From contig NZ_CP125655.1 of NCBI RefSeq assembly GCF_030053835.1, forward strand, positions 1,984,001 through 2,048,000: DNA of 64,000 nucleotides, written 5' to 3'. Below the pieces are notes generated by a model, which had not been told where the DNA came from, did no database searches, and saw only the letters and a program-made list of their open reading frames with translations. Position 1 is the stretch's first letter, and each line of letters opens with the position of its first letter. The stretch comes from Cellulomonas sp. ES6. Its GTDB lineage: Bacteria > Actinomycetota > Actinomycetes > Actinomycetales > Cellulomonadaceae. The position numbers were made by a program, and so were the translations under genes. Below, piece by piece: positions 1 through 11,800 of the stretch.

Positions 1-39
1 GGGCCTGACGGACGCCCGGGACGCCACCCGGGCCGACCG

Positions 40-45
40 TAGGAT
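40..45 (+). promoter_or_regulatory. -10 element (TAGGAT) of rlmC
   Basis: TAGGAT lies exactly 6 bases before the GTG start of rlmC, so transcription would begin at or next to the start codon and the mRNA would be leaderless. A 7-bp inverted repeat GCCCGGG/CCCGGGC (14-33) just upstream may be the terminator of the preceding gene outside the window. No convincing -35 box is seen. Confidence 0.5.
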
Positions 46-51
46 CGCGGG

Positions 52-1173
52 GTGCAGTGCCACCACTACGACGCCGCCCGGTGCCGTTCCTGCACCCTCA
101 TCGAGCAGCCGTACGCCGACCAGCTCGCCGCGAAGCAGGAGCGCTGCCGGGACCTGCTCGCGCCGGCCGGGCGGCCCGAGTGGCTGCCGCCGGTGGCGAG
201 CGCCGAGTCCGGGTTCCGCAACAAGGCGAAGCTCGCCGTCGGCGGCACGGTCGACGCACCGACGCTGGGGATCCTCGACCCCGGCGGCGCGGGCGTCGAC
301 CTGCGGGACTGCGGCCTGTACCCGGCGTCGCTGCAGGCCGCGCTGCCGGTGGTCGCGGAGTTCATCGGCCTCGCGCGGCTGGTGCCGTACGACGTGCCGG
401 CGCGGCGCGGCGAGCTGAAGTACGTGCTGGTCACCCAGTCCCCCGACGACGAGCTGATGCTGCGGTTCGTGCTGCGGTCCACGGAGGCGCTCCCGCGGCT
501 GCGCAAGCACCTGCCGTGGCTGCTGGCCGCCCTGCCGCGGGCCGTCGTCGTCTCCGCGAACCTGCTGCCGGAGCACAAGGCCGTCCTGGAGGGCCCCGAG
601 GAGGTCGTGCTGACGGAGCGCGCGACGCTGCGGATGCGCGTCAACGACGTCGACCTGCACCTGCGCCCGCAGAGCTTCTTCCAGACGAACACCGACGTCG
701 CCGCGGCGCTGTACCGGGTGGGCCGGGACTGGGTGGACGCGGCCGCGCCGACCCGGGTGTGGGACCTGTACTGCGGTGTCGGGGGCTTCGCGCTGCACGT
801 CGCACGCCCCGGGCGCGAGGTCGTCGGGATCGAGACCAGCGCGGAGGCCGTCGCCAGCGCCCGGCAGAGCGGCGCCGACCTCGGGCTGACCGGCGTGCGG
901 TTCGAGACCGGCGACGCGACCGCGTTCGCCCTCGCCGCCGCCGAGCCCCCGGACCTCGTGGTGGTGAACCCGCCGCGGCGCGGGATCGGCCCGGCGCTCG
1001 CGGGCTGGCTGGAGGCGTCGGGCGTGCGGGACGTCGTCTACTCGTCCTGCAACGCCGCCTCGCTCGCCCGGGACCTCGCCGCGATGCCGTCGCTGCGGCC
1101 CCGGCGGGCGCAGCTGCTCGACATGTTCCCCCAGACGGGCCACTACGAGGTGGTCGTCGCGCTCTCCCGCTGA
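52..1173 (+). CDS. rlmC: 23S rRNA (uracil-C5)-methyltransferase RlmC
   Basis: The 373-residue protein is a TrmA/RlmC/RlmD-type SAM-dependent methyltransferase that should methylate a uracil (U747 in E. coli numbering) of 23S rRNA. The iron-sulfur cysteines are in the expected places: C3, C11, C14 and C87 (in DCGLYP), matching the RlmC spacing. The SAM motif DLYCGVGGF is near residues 238-246, NPPRRG near 306, and the catalytic cysteine is C333 in YSSCNAAS. The length is normal for RlmC. The GTG at 52 was chosen because it gives the N-terminal cysteine motif its usual position and follows a -10 hexamer by 6 bases; there is no ribosome binding site. It stands alone, 59 bases before the next gene. 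Confidence 0.93.
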   Translation: MQCHHYDAARCRSCTLIEQPYADQLAAKQERCRDLLAPAGRPEWLPPVASAESGFRNKAKLAVGGTVDAPTLGILDPGGAGVDLRDCGLYPASLQAALPVVAEFIGLARLVPYDVPARRGELKYVLVTQSPDDELMLRFVLRSTEALPRLRKHLPWLLAALPRAVVVSANLLPEHKAVLEGPEEVVLTERATLRMRVNDVDLHLRPQSFFQTNTDVAAALYRVGRDWVDAAAPTRVWDLYCGVGGFALHVARPGREVVGIETSAEAVASARQSGADLGLTGVRFETGDATAFALAAAEPPDLVVVNPPRRGIGPALAGWLEASGVRDVVYSSCNAASLARDLAAMPSLRPRRAQLLDMFPQTGHYEVVVALSR

Positions 1174-1232
1174 GGCGGCGGCGTGCCTTTCGTCCCACGT
1201 CTCGGGCCTGGACGCGGGGGACGCTTCTGCCC

Positions 1233-2117
1233 ATGCTGACCGTGGCCGAGGCCCTCGACTACCAGACGCGCGCGGCCCGGACCAAGACCGACCTGGCCCG
1301 CCGCCCCGGCGTCTACCTGGTGAACACCATGCTCGCCGGCGCGTACATCGGCCTCGGCGTCGTCATCATGGCGACCGCGGGCGGCCCGCTCGCCGACGCG
1401 GGCTCCGGGTTCACGCCGCTGGTGCAGGGGCTGGTGTTCGGGGTCGCCCTGACCATCGTCGTCGTGGCCGGCGGCGAGCTCGCGACCTCCGGGATGATGG
1501 TCTTCACCCAGGGCGCGCTGCGCGGCACGATCTCGTGGGCGCGCGCCGGGGCGACGCTCCTGGCCTGCCTCGCGGGGAACCTGCTCGGGGCCGTCGTGCT
1601 CGCGGCGATCCTGCACTTCTCGGGCGCGCTGGGCCCGGACACCCCCGCGGGTCGCATGATCGCGACGATGGTCGAGCACAAGGCCCACGAGACCGGCACC
1701 GAGCTGTTCTTCCGCGGCGTCATGTGCAACCTCATGGTGTGCCTGGCCATCTGGTGCGCCGGGCGCCTGCAGAACGAGGTCGCGAAGATCATCGTGATCT
1801 TCGCCTGCGTGATGGTCTTCATCACCTCCGGGTTCGAGCACGTCGTGGCGAACATGACCACGTTCTCGTTCGGCCTCATGGGGGGCCTGCCGGAGGCGAC
1901 GGTCGGGGAGTTCGCGCGGAACGTGCTGTTCGTGGGGCTCGGGAACCTCGTCGGCGGCGGCCTGCTCGTGGGCGCCGCGAACGTCGCGGCCGCGAGCCCG
2001 GCCCGGCCGGCGGACGCCCCCGCGTCGGCCGCACCCGCGGCCACGGCCGAGGTCGCCGCGGAGGCCCCCGGCGACGCCGGAGCGGCGCGCGAGCCGGAGG
2101 CCGCCGGCGTCCGCTGA
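1233..2117 (+). CDS. formate/nitrite transporter (FNT) family channel
   Basis: The 294-residue protein has the six hydrophobic segments of the FocA/NirC/FdhC family of pentameric anion channels. Family signatures are GGELATSG after helix 2, NLMVCLAIW around helix 4, and GFEHVVANM, which holds the conserved pore histidine. It would move formate, nitrite or another small weak acid across the cytoplasmic membrane; the substrate cannot be told from sequence. The last 50 residues are an Ala/Pro/Glu-rich cytoplasmic tail that core family members lack. No formate dehydrogenase, pyruvate-formate lyase or nitrite reductase is next to it. The first ATG after rlmC that gives a full helix 1 is at 1233; no clear ribosome binding site is visible. 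Confidence 0.85.
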   Translation: MLTVAEALDYQTRAARTKTDLARRPGVYLVNTMLAGAYIGLGVVIMATAGGPLADAGSGFTPLVQGLVFGVALTIVVVAGGELATSGMMVFTQGALRGTISWARAGATLLACLAGNLLGAVVLAAILHFSGALGPDTPAGRMIATMVEHKAHETGTELFFRGVMCNLMVCLAIWCAGRLQNEVAKIIVIFACVMVFITSGFEHVVANMTTFSFGLMGGLPEATVGEFARNVLFVGLGNLVGGGLLVGAANVAAASPARPADAPASAAPAATAEVAAEAPGDAGAAREPEAAGVR

Positions 2118-2263
2118 CGCCTCCGATCCGGACATCCCGGGCGCGCCCACCCGGCGGCGCGCGGCGCTGCGCTCTACCGTCGTACGCACCAGGGCCGTCC
2201 GGGTGACGGCGCAGACGCGCGACGGGCGGCGCCGGCCGCTCCCCGCACGGCAAGGGAGCAGAC

Positions 2264-3613
2264 ATGACGAGCACCCCCGACCGGGAGCAGCAGGGCGACG
2301 GCGAGGCGCCGGAGACGGCACGCACCGCCGACGACGCGACGCCGGCGACCGCGGCGCAGCCGACCGTGCCCGATGACGGCGGCACGGGCGGCGCGGCGGA
2401 GGGCGCGGCCGGCACGACAGGCACGACCGGCACGACCAGCGCGACAGGCACGAGCAGCGCGACCAGCACGCCGAACGCGGCAGGCACGACCGGCACGGCG
2501 GGCACGACCGCCCGCAGCGCCGTGGACGCGCCGGACACGACGAGCCCCGCGCCGACCACGGCCGCCCCGCCGACCACCCCGCCGAGCACCCCGTCCCGCG
2601 GGATGACCGGGCACCGCGCGTCGCGCCCCGCGCCGACCCCGCCCGCGCCGGAGGACCCGGCGCCGTCGGCCCTCCCCTCGGGCTCCCCGGCGGGCCGCCC
2701 GACGGCGACCGTCTCCGACGGCACCGGCTCCCCGACCGCGCCGCTGCCGACGACCCCCGCCGCGGGCACGGCTCCGGCGGCGACGGCGTCCGAGCCCGCC
2801 CGGCCGGCCGAGCCGGTGCGACGCACGAGCATCGCCGAGGCCCGCGCGGCGACCGCGCTGACCGCGGACGCGGCTCCTGCCGGCGCGTCGACGACCCCGG
2901 CGACCCCGGCGACCCCGGCGACCCCCGCCGGCACCCCCGCGGCGTCGCCGGACTTCCCGGGCACGGGCCCGTCGGACGCGACGGTGCCGTACGGGGACCC
3001 CGCGGCCGCCCCCGCCACGCCCTCGGCCACCGGGGCGCTGCCCGCCGCCGCGGCCCCGCCGGCCGGCGGCACCGAGCGCGCCGACGACGCGGGCCCCGCG
3101 CCGGCCGCCGTGCGCTCGCGCCGCGCCGGGTCCGCGGCTCCGCGCCCGGAGCCGGTCCGCCGCCCGGGCGGTGGCGCCGGCCGGCACCTGCTGGGCGTCC
3201 TGGTCGGCCTGCTGCTGGGCGCGGTGGGTGTCTGGGTGACCGTGCTGGGTCAGTCGCGGGTGCTCGGGGCGCAGGCACCGGGCTGGGACGCGTCGTACGA
3301 CCCGGTCGGCGTCGTGCTGGTCACCGCCGGGGTGCTGGTGCTCGCGATCGTCGTCGGTCTGGGCCTGTGGACGCCGGCGGTGCCGGTGACCGCGGGCCTC
3401 GTCGCGGCGGTGGTGGGCGTCGTGTACCTGTACGTGCCGGCGACGACGCACGCGGACACCGTGCGGTGGTTCGCGACGGACAGCACGACGGGGTCGGTGA
3501 CGCGGGCGACGGTCACCGCGACCTCCGGGACCGTGTTCGTCGTCGGGGCGCTGCTGCTCGCCGCGGGGCTGACCGTCGCGGCCGCCCGACGCCGGTGGCT
3601 GCCGCGCGACTGA
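2264..3613 (+). CDS. low-complexity Thr/Ala/Pro-rich four-pass membrane protein
   Basis: The 449-residue protein has two parts. Residues 1 to about 300 are disordered-looking and almost entirely Ala, Thr, Pro, Gly and Ser, with short GTT and TPA repeats. Residues about 306-445 hold four hydrophobic segments: [20 protein letters not shown], the [20 protein letters not shown] stretch, [19 protein letters not shown] and [19 protein letters not shown]. The start is well supported by AAGGGAG 9 bases upstream of the ATG at 2264. I do not recognise a function; the layout (long cytosolic or extracellular flexible arm and a small membrane block) occurs in many actinobacterial hypotheticals. It is monocistronic, between the FNT gene and acs. 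Confidence 0.7.
   Translation: MTSTPDREQQGDGEAPETARTADDATPATAAQPTVPDDGGTGGAAEGAAGTTGTTGTTSATGTSSATSTPNAAGTTGTAGTTARSAVDAPDTTSPAPTTAAPPTTPPSTPSRGMTGHRASRPAPTPPAPEDPAPSALPSGSPAGRPTATVSDGTGSPTAPLPTTPAAGTAPAATASEPARPAEPVRRTSIAEARAATALTADAAPAGASTTPATPATPATPAGTPAASPDFPGTGPSDATVPYGDPAAAPATPSATGALPAAAAPPAGGTERADDAGPAPAAVRSRRAGSAAPRPEPVRRPGGGAGRHLLGVLVGLLLGAVGVWVTVLGQSRVLGAQAPGWDASYDPVGVVLVTAGVLVLAIVVGLGLWTPAVPVTAGLVAAVVGVVYLYVPATTHADTVRWFATDSTTGSVTRATVTATSGTVFVVGALLLAAGLTVAAARRRWLPRD
2411..2510 (+). repeat. 9-bp GGCACGACC-type coding repeats
   Basis: Imperfect tandem copies of GGCACGACC (reading Gly-Thr-Thr) run through the N-terminal half of the low-complexity membrane protein. A second short run of the ACCCCGGCG type lies at about 2896-2930. 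Such in-frame repeats are prone to slip, so the length of this arm may vary between strains. Confidence 0.6.
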
Positions 3614-3722
3614 CCTGCGCCGCCTCCCCTCGCACGGGACGAAAGTCCTACTAGAGTGCGGTGGGCGCGGGCCGCACGGTCCGCCACCCGACCGCACCGA
3701 CGTCGTTGCGCTGGAGGCACCC

Positions 3723-5750
<2,028 letters not shown>

Positions 5751-5919
5751 CGGCACGTCGCAGACGTCCGGTGCGTGAGAGGTCGGCGCGCGCACCGGGC
5801 GCCCGGTCCGTACGATGGCGCGGTTGCCCCGCCACGGCGGGGCGTGCCGGCCCGCCGGCCCCGGGTTCCACGGGGCGCGCGCCGGCGCCGACCGCAGCGA
5901 GACCAGGGGGCACGTCGAC

Positions 5920-5991
5920 ATGACCGGGTGGGACCTCACCGCGCGTCGCGCCGTCGACCTCCGCCGGGTCGCCAGCGCGCTCTGTCGCTGA
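5920..5991 (+). CDS. 23-residue cysteine-type leader peptide
   Basis: A short frame starts at ATG 5920 behind a purine-rich AGGGGG site and ends at TGA 5989-5991, 84 bases before the symporter gene. The peptide ends in RRAVDLRRVASALCR, with its only cysteine next to last. From memory, this matches a widespread family of actinobacterial leader peptides with an (R)RxVDLxRVxSAxCR core, found before sulfate, thiosulfate, sulfonate and cystine uptake genes. Ribosome stalling at the Cys codon under cysteine limitation would then raise expression of the downstream gene. A GC-rich stretch follows, but I could not define a clean terminator/antiterminator pair. A hairpin (GCCCCGCC/GGCGGGGC, about 5827-5844) and a TACGAT -10 candidate (about 5811) lie upstream. 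Confidence 0.72.
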   Translation: MTGWDLTARRAVDLRRVASALCR

Positions 5992-6075
5992 CCGCACCCC
6001 GGTCCCGGCCCGCCACGCGGGCACCTCCCCCGTCCCCTCCGGGCCGCTGCGGCGCGCCCGGCGAAAGGCCCTGCC

Positions 6076-7509
6076 ATGTCCTCCACCGCACCCGCGGTCC
6101 GCGAGCGCTCGCGCGCCCGCACCCTGCTGGGCAGCTTCGGCACCCAGATCGTCCTCGCGCTCGTGCTCGGCGTCGCCCTCGGCGCCGTCGCGCTCGCCAT
6201 CGGCCCCGTCGACGCCGGGACCGACGCCGAGACGCCGAACTGGCTCACCTCGACGCTCGACACCATCGGCTCGTCGTTCGTCACGCTCCTGCGGGCGATC
6301 GTCCCGCCGCTGATCTTCACCGCGATCGTCGCCTCGGTCGCGAACCTGCGGAACGTCGCGAACGGCGCCCGGCTCGCCTGGCGGACGCTGCTGTGGTTCG
6401 CGATCACCGCCGCGGTCTCGGTGGTGATCGGCATCGTGCTCGGCCTGGTGCTCCAGCCCGGCAGGCACACGACCATCTCGCTCGACCGGGCGTCCGACCC
6501 GGGCCGGACCGGCTCGTGGACCGACTTCCTGCAGGGCCTCATCCCGGGGAACGTGCTGGGCCTGGGCGCCAGCACGTCCGCGGCGGACGACGGCACGCTC
6601 AGCACGTCCGTCAGCTTCAACGCGCTGCAGATCATCGTGGTCGCGATCGTCATCGGCGTCGCGGTGCTGCGCACCGGCCCCAAGGCCGACCCGTTCCTGA
6701 CGTTCGTGCGGTCGGCGCTCGTCGTCGTGCAGAAGGTGCTGTGGTGGATCATCCGGCTCGCGCCGATCGGCACGCTCGGCCTCGTCGGGCACGCCGTCGC
6801 CGCCTACGGCTGGGACTCCCTGGCGTCCCTCGGGCGGTTCGCGGTCGCGGTCTACGTCGGCCTCGCGCTCGTGCTGCTCGTCGTGTACCCGGTGATCCTG
6901 CGGCTGAACGGCCTCAGCGTGCTGCGCTGGTTCCGCGGCGCGTGGCCGGCCATCCAGCTCGCGTTCGTCTCCCGGTCCTCGATCGGCACCATGCCGGTCA
7001 CGCAGCGCGTCACGGAGCGCAACCTCGGCGTCCCGTCGGAGTACGCGTCGTTCGCGGTGCCGCTGGCGGCGACCACGAAGATGGACGGCTGCGCCTCGAT
7101 CTACCCGGCGATCTCGGCGATCTTCGTCGCGCAGATCTTCGGCATCGACCTGTCGGTGCTCGACTACGTGCTCATCGCGTTCGTGTCGGTCGTCGGGTCG
7201 GCGGCCACCGCGGGCCTCACGGGCGCGATCGTCATGCTGACCCTCACGCTGTCGACCGTCGGGCTGCCGCTCGCGGGCGTCGGGCTGCTGCTGGCCATCG
7301 ACCCGATCCTCGACATGGGCCGCACGGCCGTGAACGTCGCGGGCCAGGTGCTGGTGCCGACGGTCGTCGCGAAGCGCGAGGGCATCCTCGACCAGGCGCA
7401 GTACGACTCCGCCCAGGCGGAGGACCTCTTCACCGAGGACGCGGACGCCGCCCCGGGCGCGGACGGCGCGCGCGAGGCCGAGCCGGTCGGCGCTGCCGGG
7501 GCCCGCTGA
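6076..7509 (+). CDS. dicarboxylate/amino acid:cation symporter, probably cystine-type
   Basis: The 477-residue protein belongs to the DAACS/SDF (glutamate transporter fold) family: eight membrane helices, the HP1 region with a serine-rich SRSSIGTMPVT, the helix 7 region with PLAATTKMDGCA (the NMDG-like cation site, here KMDG), and helix 8 with DPILDMGRTAVNVAGQ. Family substrates are glutamate, aspartate, C4-dicarboxylates, serine or cystine (TcyP). The leader peptide ending in LCR upstream argues for cystine uptake in this case; this is inference from regulation, not from binding residues. The ATG at 6076 follows GAAAGG at 6062-6067. The last 30 residues are an acidic, Ala-rich tail. It converges on the GH1 gene, with a shared terminator hairpin between them. 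Confidence 0.85.
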   Translation: MSSTAPAVRERSRARTLLGSFGTQIVLALVLGVALGAVALAIGPVDAGTDAETPNWLTSTLDTIGSSFVTLLRAIVPPLIFTAIVASVANLRNVANGARLAWRTLLWFAITAAVSVVIGIVLGLVLQPGRHTTISLDRASDPGRTGSWTDFLQGLIPGNVLGLGASTSAADDGTLSTSVSFNALQIIVVAIVIGVAVLRTGPKADPFLTFVRSALVVVQKVLWWIIRLAPIGTLGLVGHAVAAYGWDSLASLGRFAVAVYVGLALVLLVVYPVILRLNGLSVLRWFRGAWPAIQLAFVSRSSIGTMPVTQRVTERNLGVPSEYASFAVPLAATTKMDGCASIYPAISAIFVAQIFGIDLSVLDYVLIAFVSVVGSAATAGLTGAIVMLTLTLSTVGLPLAGVGLLLAIDPILDMGRTAVNVAGQVLVPTVVAKREGILDQAQYDSAQAEDLFTEDADAAPGADGAREAEPVGAAGAR

Positions 7510-7539
7510 GCGACGCCCGGCTCCTCACACCCGGCTGAC

Positions 7540-7571
7540 CCGCCGGGCCCGCGCGCGGGCGGGCCCGGCGG
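7540..7571. terminator. bidirectional terminator hairpin
   Basis: A perfect 13-bp inverted repeat (CCGCCGGGCCCGC, 7540-7552, pairing with 7559-7571) with a 6-base loop lies between the convergent symporter and GH1 genes. There is no T-run, which is usual in very GC-rich genomes. Confidence 0.65.
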
Positions 7572-7577
7572 CGGGCG

Positions 7578-8765
7578 TCAGCGGTGCGGGTGGGTCAGCT
7601 CGCCGGAGCGGGCGACCTGCCCGAGCCAGTGCGCGCTGGGCTTCGGCGTGCGCGCGAACGTCTGCCGGTCCCAGGCGATGAGCCCGAACGTCGGGGTGTA
7701 CGAGCCCCACTCGTAGTTGTCGAGCGCCGACCAGTGCAGGTACCCGCGCACGTCGATGCCGTCGGCCATCGCGTCGTGCAGCCCGACCAGGGCGTCGTGG
7801 GTGTAGTCGATGCGGCGGGCGTCGTCCTGCGTGGCGATGCCGTTCTCCGTGACGACCACCGGCACGCCGCCGGTGCGGGCCCACGCGTTGCGGACGCCGA
7901 TGCCGAGCGCGGGCGGGAAGTACTCCCAGCCGATGAGGGTCTTCTCGACGTCGTCGGCGACGGGCACGGGCCGCCCGTCCCGGTCGATGAACGTGCGCAG
8001 GTACGCCTGCACGCCGATCCAGTCGTCGCCGGCGGCCGCGTCGAGGAACACGTCCTCGCGCGGGTACCCGTAGGCGGCCGTCGCCTCGACGGCGTCCGGC
8101 GTGGCGGGGTGGTACGCCTGCGTCGCGACGGACCACCCGGACCGCACCTGCCCGACGCCGGACAGCACGTCCCGCGAGCGCCCGTGCGCCGCGATCAGCG
8201 CGTCCGTGATCTGCGGGTCGGGCGCCGGCAGGCGGGACGCCGTCATCTCGGTGCCCTCCTCGCCGCGGGTCATCGCGACCATGTTGGGCTCGTTGACGGT
8301 GCACACCCACTCGACGTCGTCGCCGAGCACCGGCAGCACCGCCTCGGTGTAGCGGGCGAACAGGTCGGGCGCGACGGGGTTGCGCCAGCCGCCGAGCCTC
8401 GCGAACCAGCGCGGGTGCGTGAAGTGGTGCAGCGTCACCGACGGGGTGAGCCCGTGCTCGCGGCAGGTGTCGACCATGCGGCGGTAGTGCTGGAGCTGCG
8501 CCCGCGACACGTAGCCCTGCTCGGGCTCGATCCGGGCCCACTCGATGCTGAAGCGGTACGTGTTCAGGCCGAGCCCCGCCAGCAGCGCGATGTCCTCGGG
8601 GTACCGGTGGTAGGAGTCGGCGGCGTCGCCGGACGGCTCGGGCAGGTCGGTGCCCGGGGCGTGCTCGCGCACCCACCAGTCGGAGTTCACGTTGTTGCCC
8701 TCGACCTGGTGGGCGGCCGTGGCGGCGCCCCACAGGAAGCCGTCGGGGAAGCGGCGGACGGTCAT
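7578..8765 (-). CDS. GH1 family beta-glucosidase
   Basis: The 395-residue protein is a glycoside hydrolase family 1 retaining beta-glycosidase. It starts with the family N-terminus FPDGFLWGAATAAHQVEGNN, has the acid/base glutamate in CTVNEPN (about residue 159) and the nucleophile glutamate in VVVTENG (about 306). It is shorter than the usual 440-480 residues, having trimmed loops, but both catalytic glutamates and the ending SALDNYEWGSYTPTFGLI are present. No signal peptide is seen, so it should act in the cytoplasm on imported oligosaccharides. It is the last gene of the sugar operon that starts with the solute-binding lipoprotein at 15501. AAGGACC (8769-8775) precedes its start. Confidence 0.9.
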   Translation of the reverse strand: MTVRRFPDGFLWGAATAAHQVEGNNVNSDWWVREHAPGTDLPEPSGDAADSYHRYPEDIALLAGLGLNTYRFSIEWARIEPEQGYVSRAQLQHYRRMVDTCREHGLTPSVTLHHFTHPRWFARLGGWRNPVAPDLFARYTEAVLPVLGDDVEWVCTVNEPNMVAMTRGEEGTEMTASRLPAPDPQITDALIAAHGRSRDVLSGVGQVRSGWSVATQAYHPATPDAVEATAAYGYPREDVFLDAAAGDDWIGVQAYLRTFIDRDGRPVPVADDVEKTLIGWEYFPPALGIGVRNAWARTGGVPVVVTENGIATQDDARRIDYTHDALVGLHDAMADGIDVRGYLHWSALDNYEWGSYTPTFGLIAWDRQTFARTPKPSAHWLGQVARSGELTHPHR

Positions 8766-8825
8766 GGGTGGTCCTTCTCGTCGGGGGTCGGGGGTGGTTA
8801 GGGGCTCGGCGCGGCCGCGCCGGCG

Positions 8826-11800
8826 TCAGGAGCCCGGCGGGGTCCGGACGTCCAGCACGGCGACGTCCCGCAGCAGGTCGAGCGGCACGGCCGCCCCCCC
8901 GGTGCGGTACCGGCGCGGCTGCGGCGTGGCGGGCGCCGGCGCGGACGCGCCGTCCAGGCGCACCTCGACGCCGGCCGCCGCCGGGTCCACGTGGTACCGG
9001 ACGCGCCGGCTCCGCCCGGCCAGCACCACGTCGACCTCGAGGCCGTCGTCCTCGGGGGCCAGCGCCGGGTCGAGCACCAGCACGTCCGCGCGCTCCTCGA
9101 GGCCGAGCAGGCCCTGGACCACCTGGCGCAGGTAGATGCCGGGCCCGGAGGAGTAGACCCGCCAGCCGTCGGCCGTCGGGACGTCGCCGGTGCGCAGCCG
9201 GTCGAAGCCCTCGGCGGCGGCGTACCGGTCGGGGAAGGTCGCGTCGGACGACGACGTGTAGCAGGTGCGCTGGCGCGGCAGGGCGCTGGGCACCCGGTCC
9301 CGCATCCCGATGGGGGACAGCCGCAGCAGCTCCTCGCCGACCGCGGCGCGGCCCAGGCTCGCGAGCGCCTCGACCCAGCGCACGTGCGCGTGCACGTACA
9401 TCAGCCCGACCTCGCGGCCGAAGAACGCCGCCTGCTCGGCGCGCAGGAAGCTCTCGACCTCGCCGTCGGCGAACCGTGCCGGGCGGTTCGTCAGGCGCAC
9501 GCCGTCGGGGAAGTGCAGGTGCTCGCGCACGATCGCCTCGTGCCGGGCGGCCTCGTCGGCGTCGAACAGCTCGGCGATGACGGGGCGGGTCATCGCGATG
9601 AGCCGGTACGTGAGGCCCGTCGACGTGTCGCGCGGGTGGATGACCGGCGTGGCCTCGCCGTCCTCGACGGTCGCGAAGCCGGCCGCCACGCCGTCGGGCA
9701 GCAGCAGCCGCCGGACGTCGGCGAGCACGTCCGCGGCGGCGGACGCCATGCGGTCGGCGAGCGTCCGCACGCCGGGCGCCGGGGCACCGGCCAGCTCCCC
9801 GGCGGTCAGCGTCAGCGCCTGGTACGTGAGCGCGGCCGTCCAGGTCGACGTCATCCGCTCCCGCATCTCCGGGCGCGCGGGCTGCAGGGTGTCGTCCCAG
9901 TCGCCCTCGCCGTACGCCGGCAGCGCGGTGCCGGGGACGCGGTTCTCCTCCTGGTACGCGAGCAGCGCCTCCACGTGGGCGGCGACGGTCGCGGGCCCGC
10001 CGTCGCGGAACGGCACCACCTCGTCCAGCACGCCCAGGTCACCGGTCGCCCGCAGGTACTGCCCGAGCGCGAACAGCGGCCAGACCACCACGTCGCCGTG
10101 CGCGTGCTCCTGCAGCACCTCGGCGTAGTCGTCGAACATGAACCACTGCGGGAACGTCCCCGCGACCGACTGCCGGGACAGCACCCGCAGCAGCACGTCG
10201 CGCGCGGTCGCGAACCGGCCGGCGGCGAGCAGCAGCTCGAACGGCCCCTGGCACACGTCGCGGGTGCCCCACGCGGCGCCCGAGTACTGCTCGAGACCGT
10301 GCGGCACCAGGAAGTGCACCCGCGCGTCGTGCGCCCACCACGGCAGCAGCACCTCGAGCTCCGCGAGCCGGGAGCCGGGCGCGACCCGCAGGTCGCGGGT
10401 CAGCGCGGCGAGCGTCGCCCGGTGCCCGGCGGCGTGCCGGGCGCGGTCGAGCCCCTCGGCCACGACGCTGACGGCCTCCGGCACCGCCACGGCCCCGCGC
10501 TCCAGGTCCGCCGCGACGGCGACGCGCAGCAGCCGGGTCGCGGACGCGCGGACCGTCACCACGGACGTGCCGCGGTCCTCGCCGTCGGGCAGCAGCACGC
10601 CGTCGCCCGCGACCGTCGCGCCGGGCGACGCGGCCAGGACGTAGGTGAGCGCGTCGTGGTGCTCCGCCACCGCGGTGCCGGGCTCCGCGCGGAAGGCGAG
10701 CGCGGCGCCGTCGTCCGACGGCTCCGCGCGCCACGCCCCGTCACCGAGCTCGACGTCGGTCGTGACCAGCACGTCCAGGTCTGCGGAGGCGCGCACCTCG
10801 GTCAGCAGGACCGCGCGGTCGGAGGCGGCGACGGTCCGCACCTCCACCTCGAGGTCCGCCCACCGGTACAGCCAGCGGGCCTCGCCGACGTCGAGCACGA
10901 ACGCCGACGGCTGGCCGAGCAGCCGCCACGCGTCGCCCGGACCCGCCGCGACGCCCTCCGCGGAGGTCGCCCCGCCGTCGCGGCGCACCAGCACCCGCAC
11001 GCCGTTGGACCGCAGCAGGTTGAGGTGGTTGCGGTGCACGCTCGCGAACCGGTCGAACGACGTGTTGCCCAGCACCGTGTGCGAGCCGACCACCCCGTGC
11101 GCGAACACGGTGGTCGACAGGGTCGGGCGGTCCGGGGCGAGCGCGTCGCCGCAGAGCAGCACGTGGCCGTGCGGCCGGTCGAGCAGCAGGTCCTTCTCCC
11201 CGCGCACGACGTGGGCGCCGCCGGAGGTGAAGAACGTCAGCAGCGCGCCGGAGTCGGCGTCCCGCTCCGGGTACCGCGCCCCGTCGCCGAACGCGAGCAG
11301 GGCGTCGTCCGTGAGCGGGGCGCCGGACAGCAGCGGGGCGGTGGCCAGCAGCGAGCGCTCGTCGCGCACCGGTCCCGCGGGTGCGGACGTCGCCGCCGCG
11401 ATGCCGGCGCGCGCGACCAGGTCGTCCGCGAGTGCGGGCAGCTCCGCGAGCACCGCCGTCATCGGGCCGCGCCGGTCCGGCCAGAACCCGGTCACGGCGT
11501 GCAGGACGCGCGGCGTCGCCAGGTCGCTCGGGTGGGACAGCAGGGCGGCCGTGGCCATCTCGTGCTGCCGCACCCGGTCCGGCCACGGCTCGCCGGTGAG
11601 GAACGCCGGCGTCAGCCCGGCGCGCGCCCGGGGGGTGTGGAGGTCGAACGCGTCGGTGCCGGCCGCGACCGCGCCCTCGGCGAGCGCCACCGCCGCGAGC
11701 GGCAGGGCCGGCGCGGAGGTCATCGTCTGCCGGCTCAGCACCACGCGGCCGAACCGCGCGTCCCGCTCCAGGCGGTGCGCGACGTACTGGCTCACGTACG

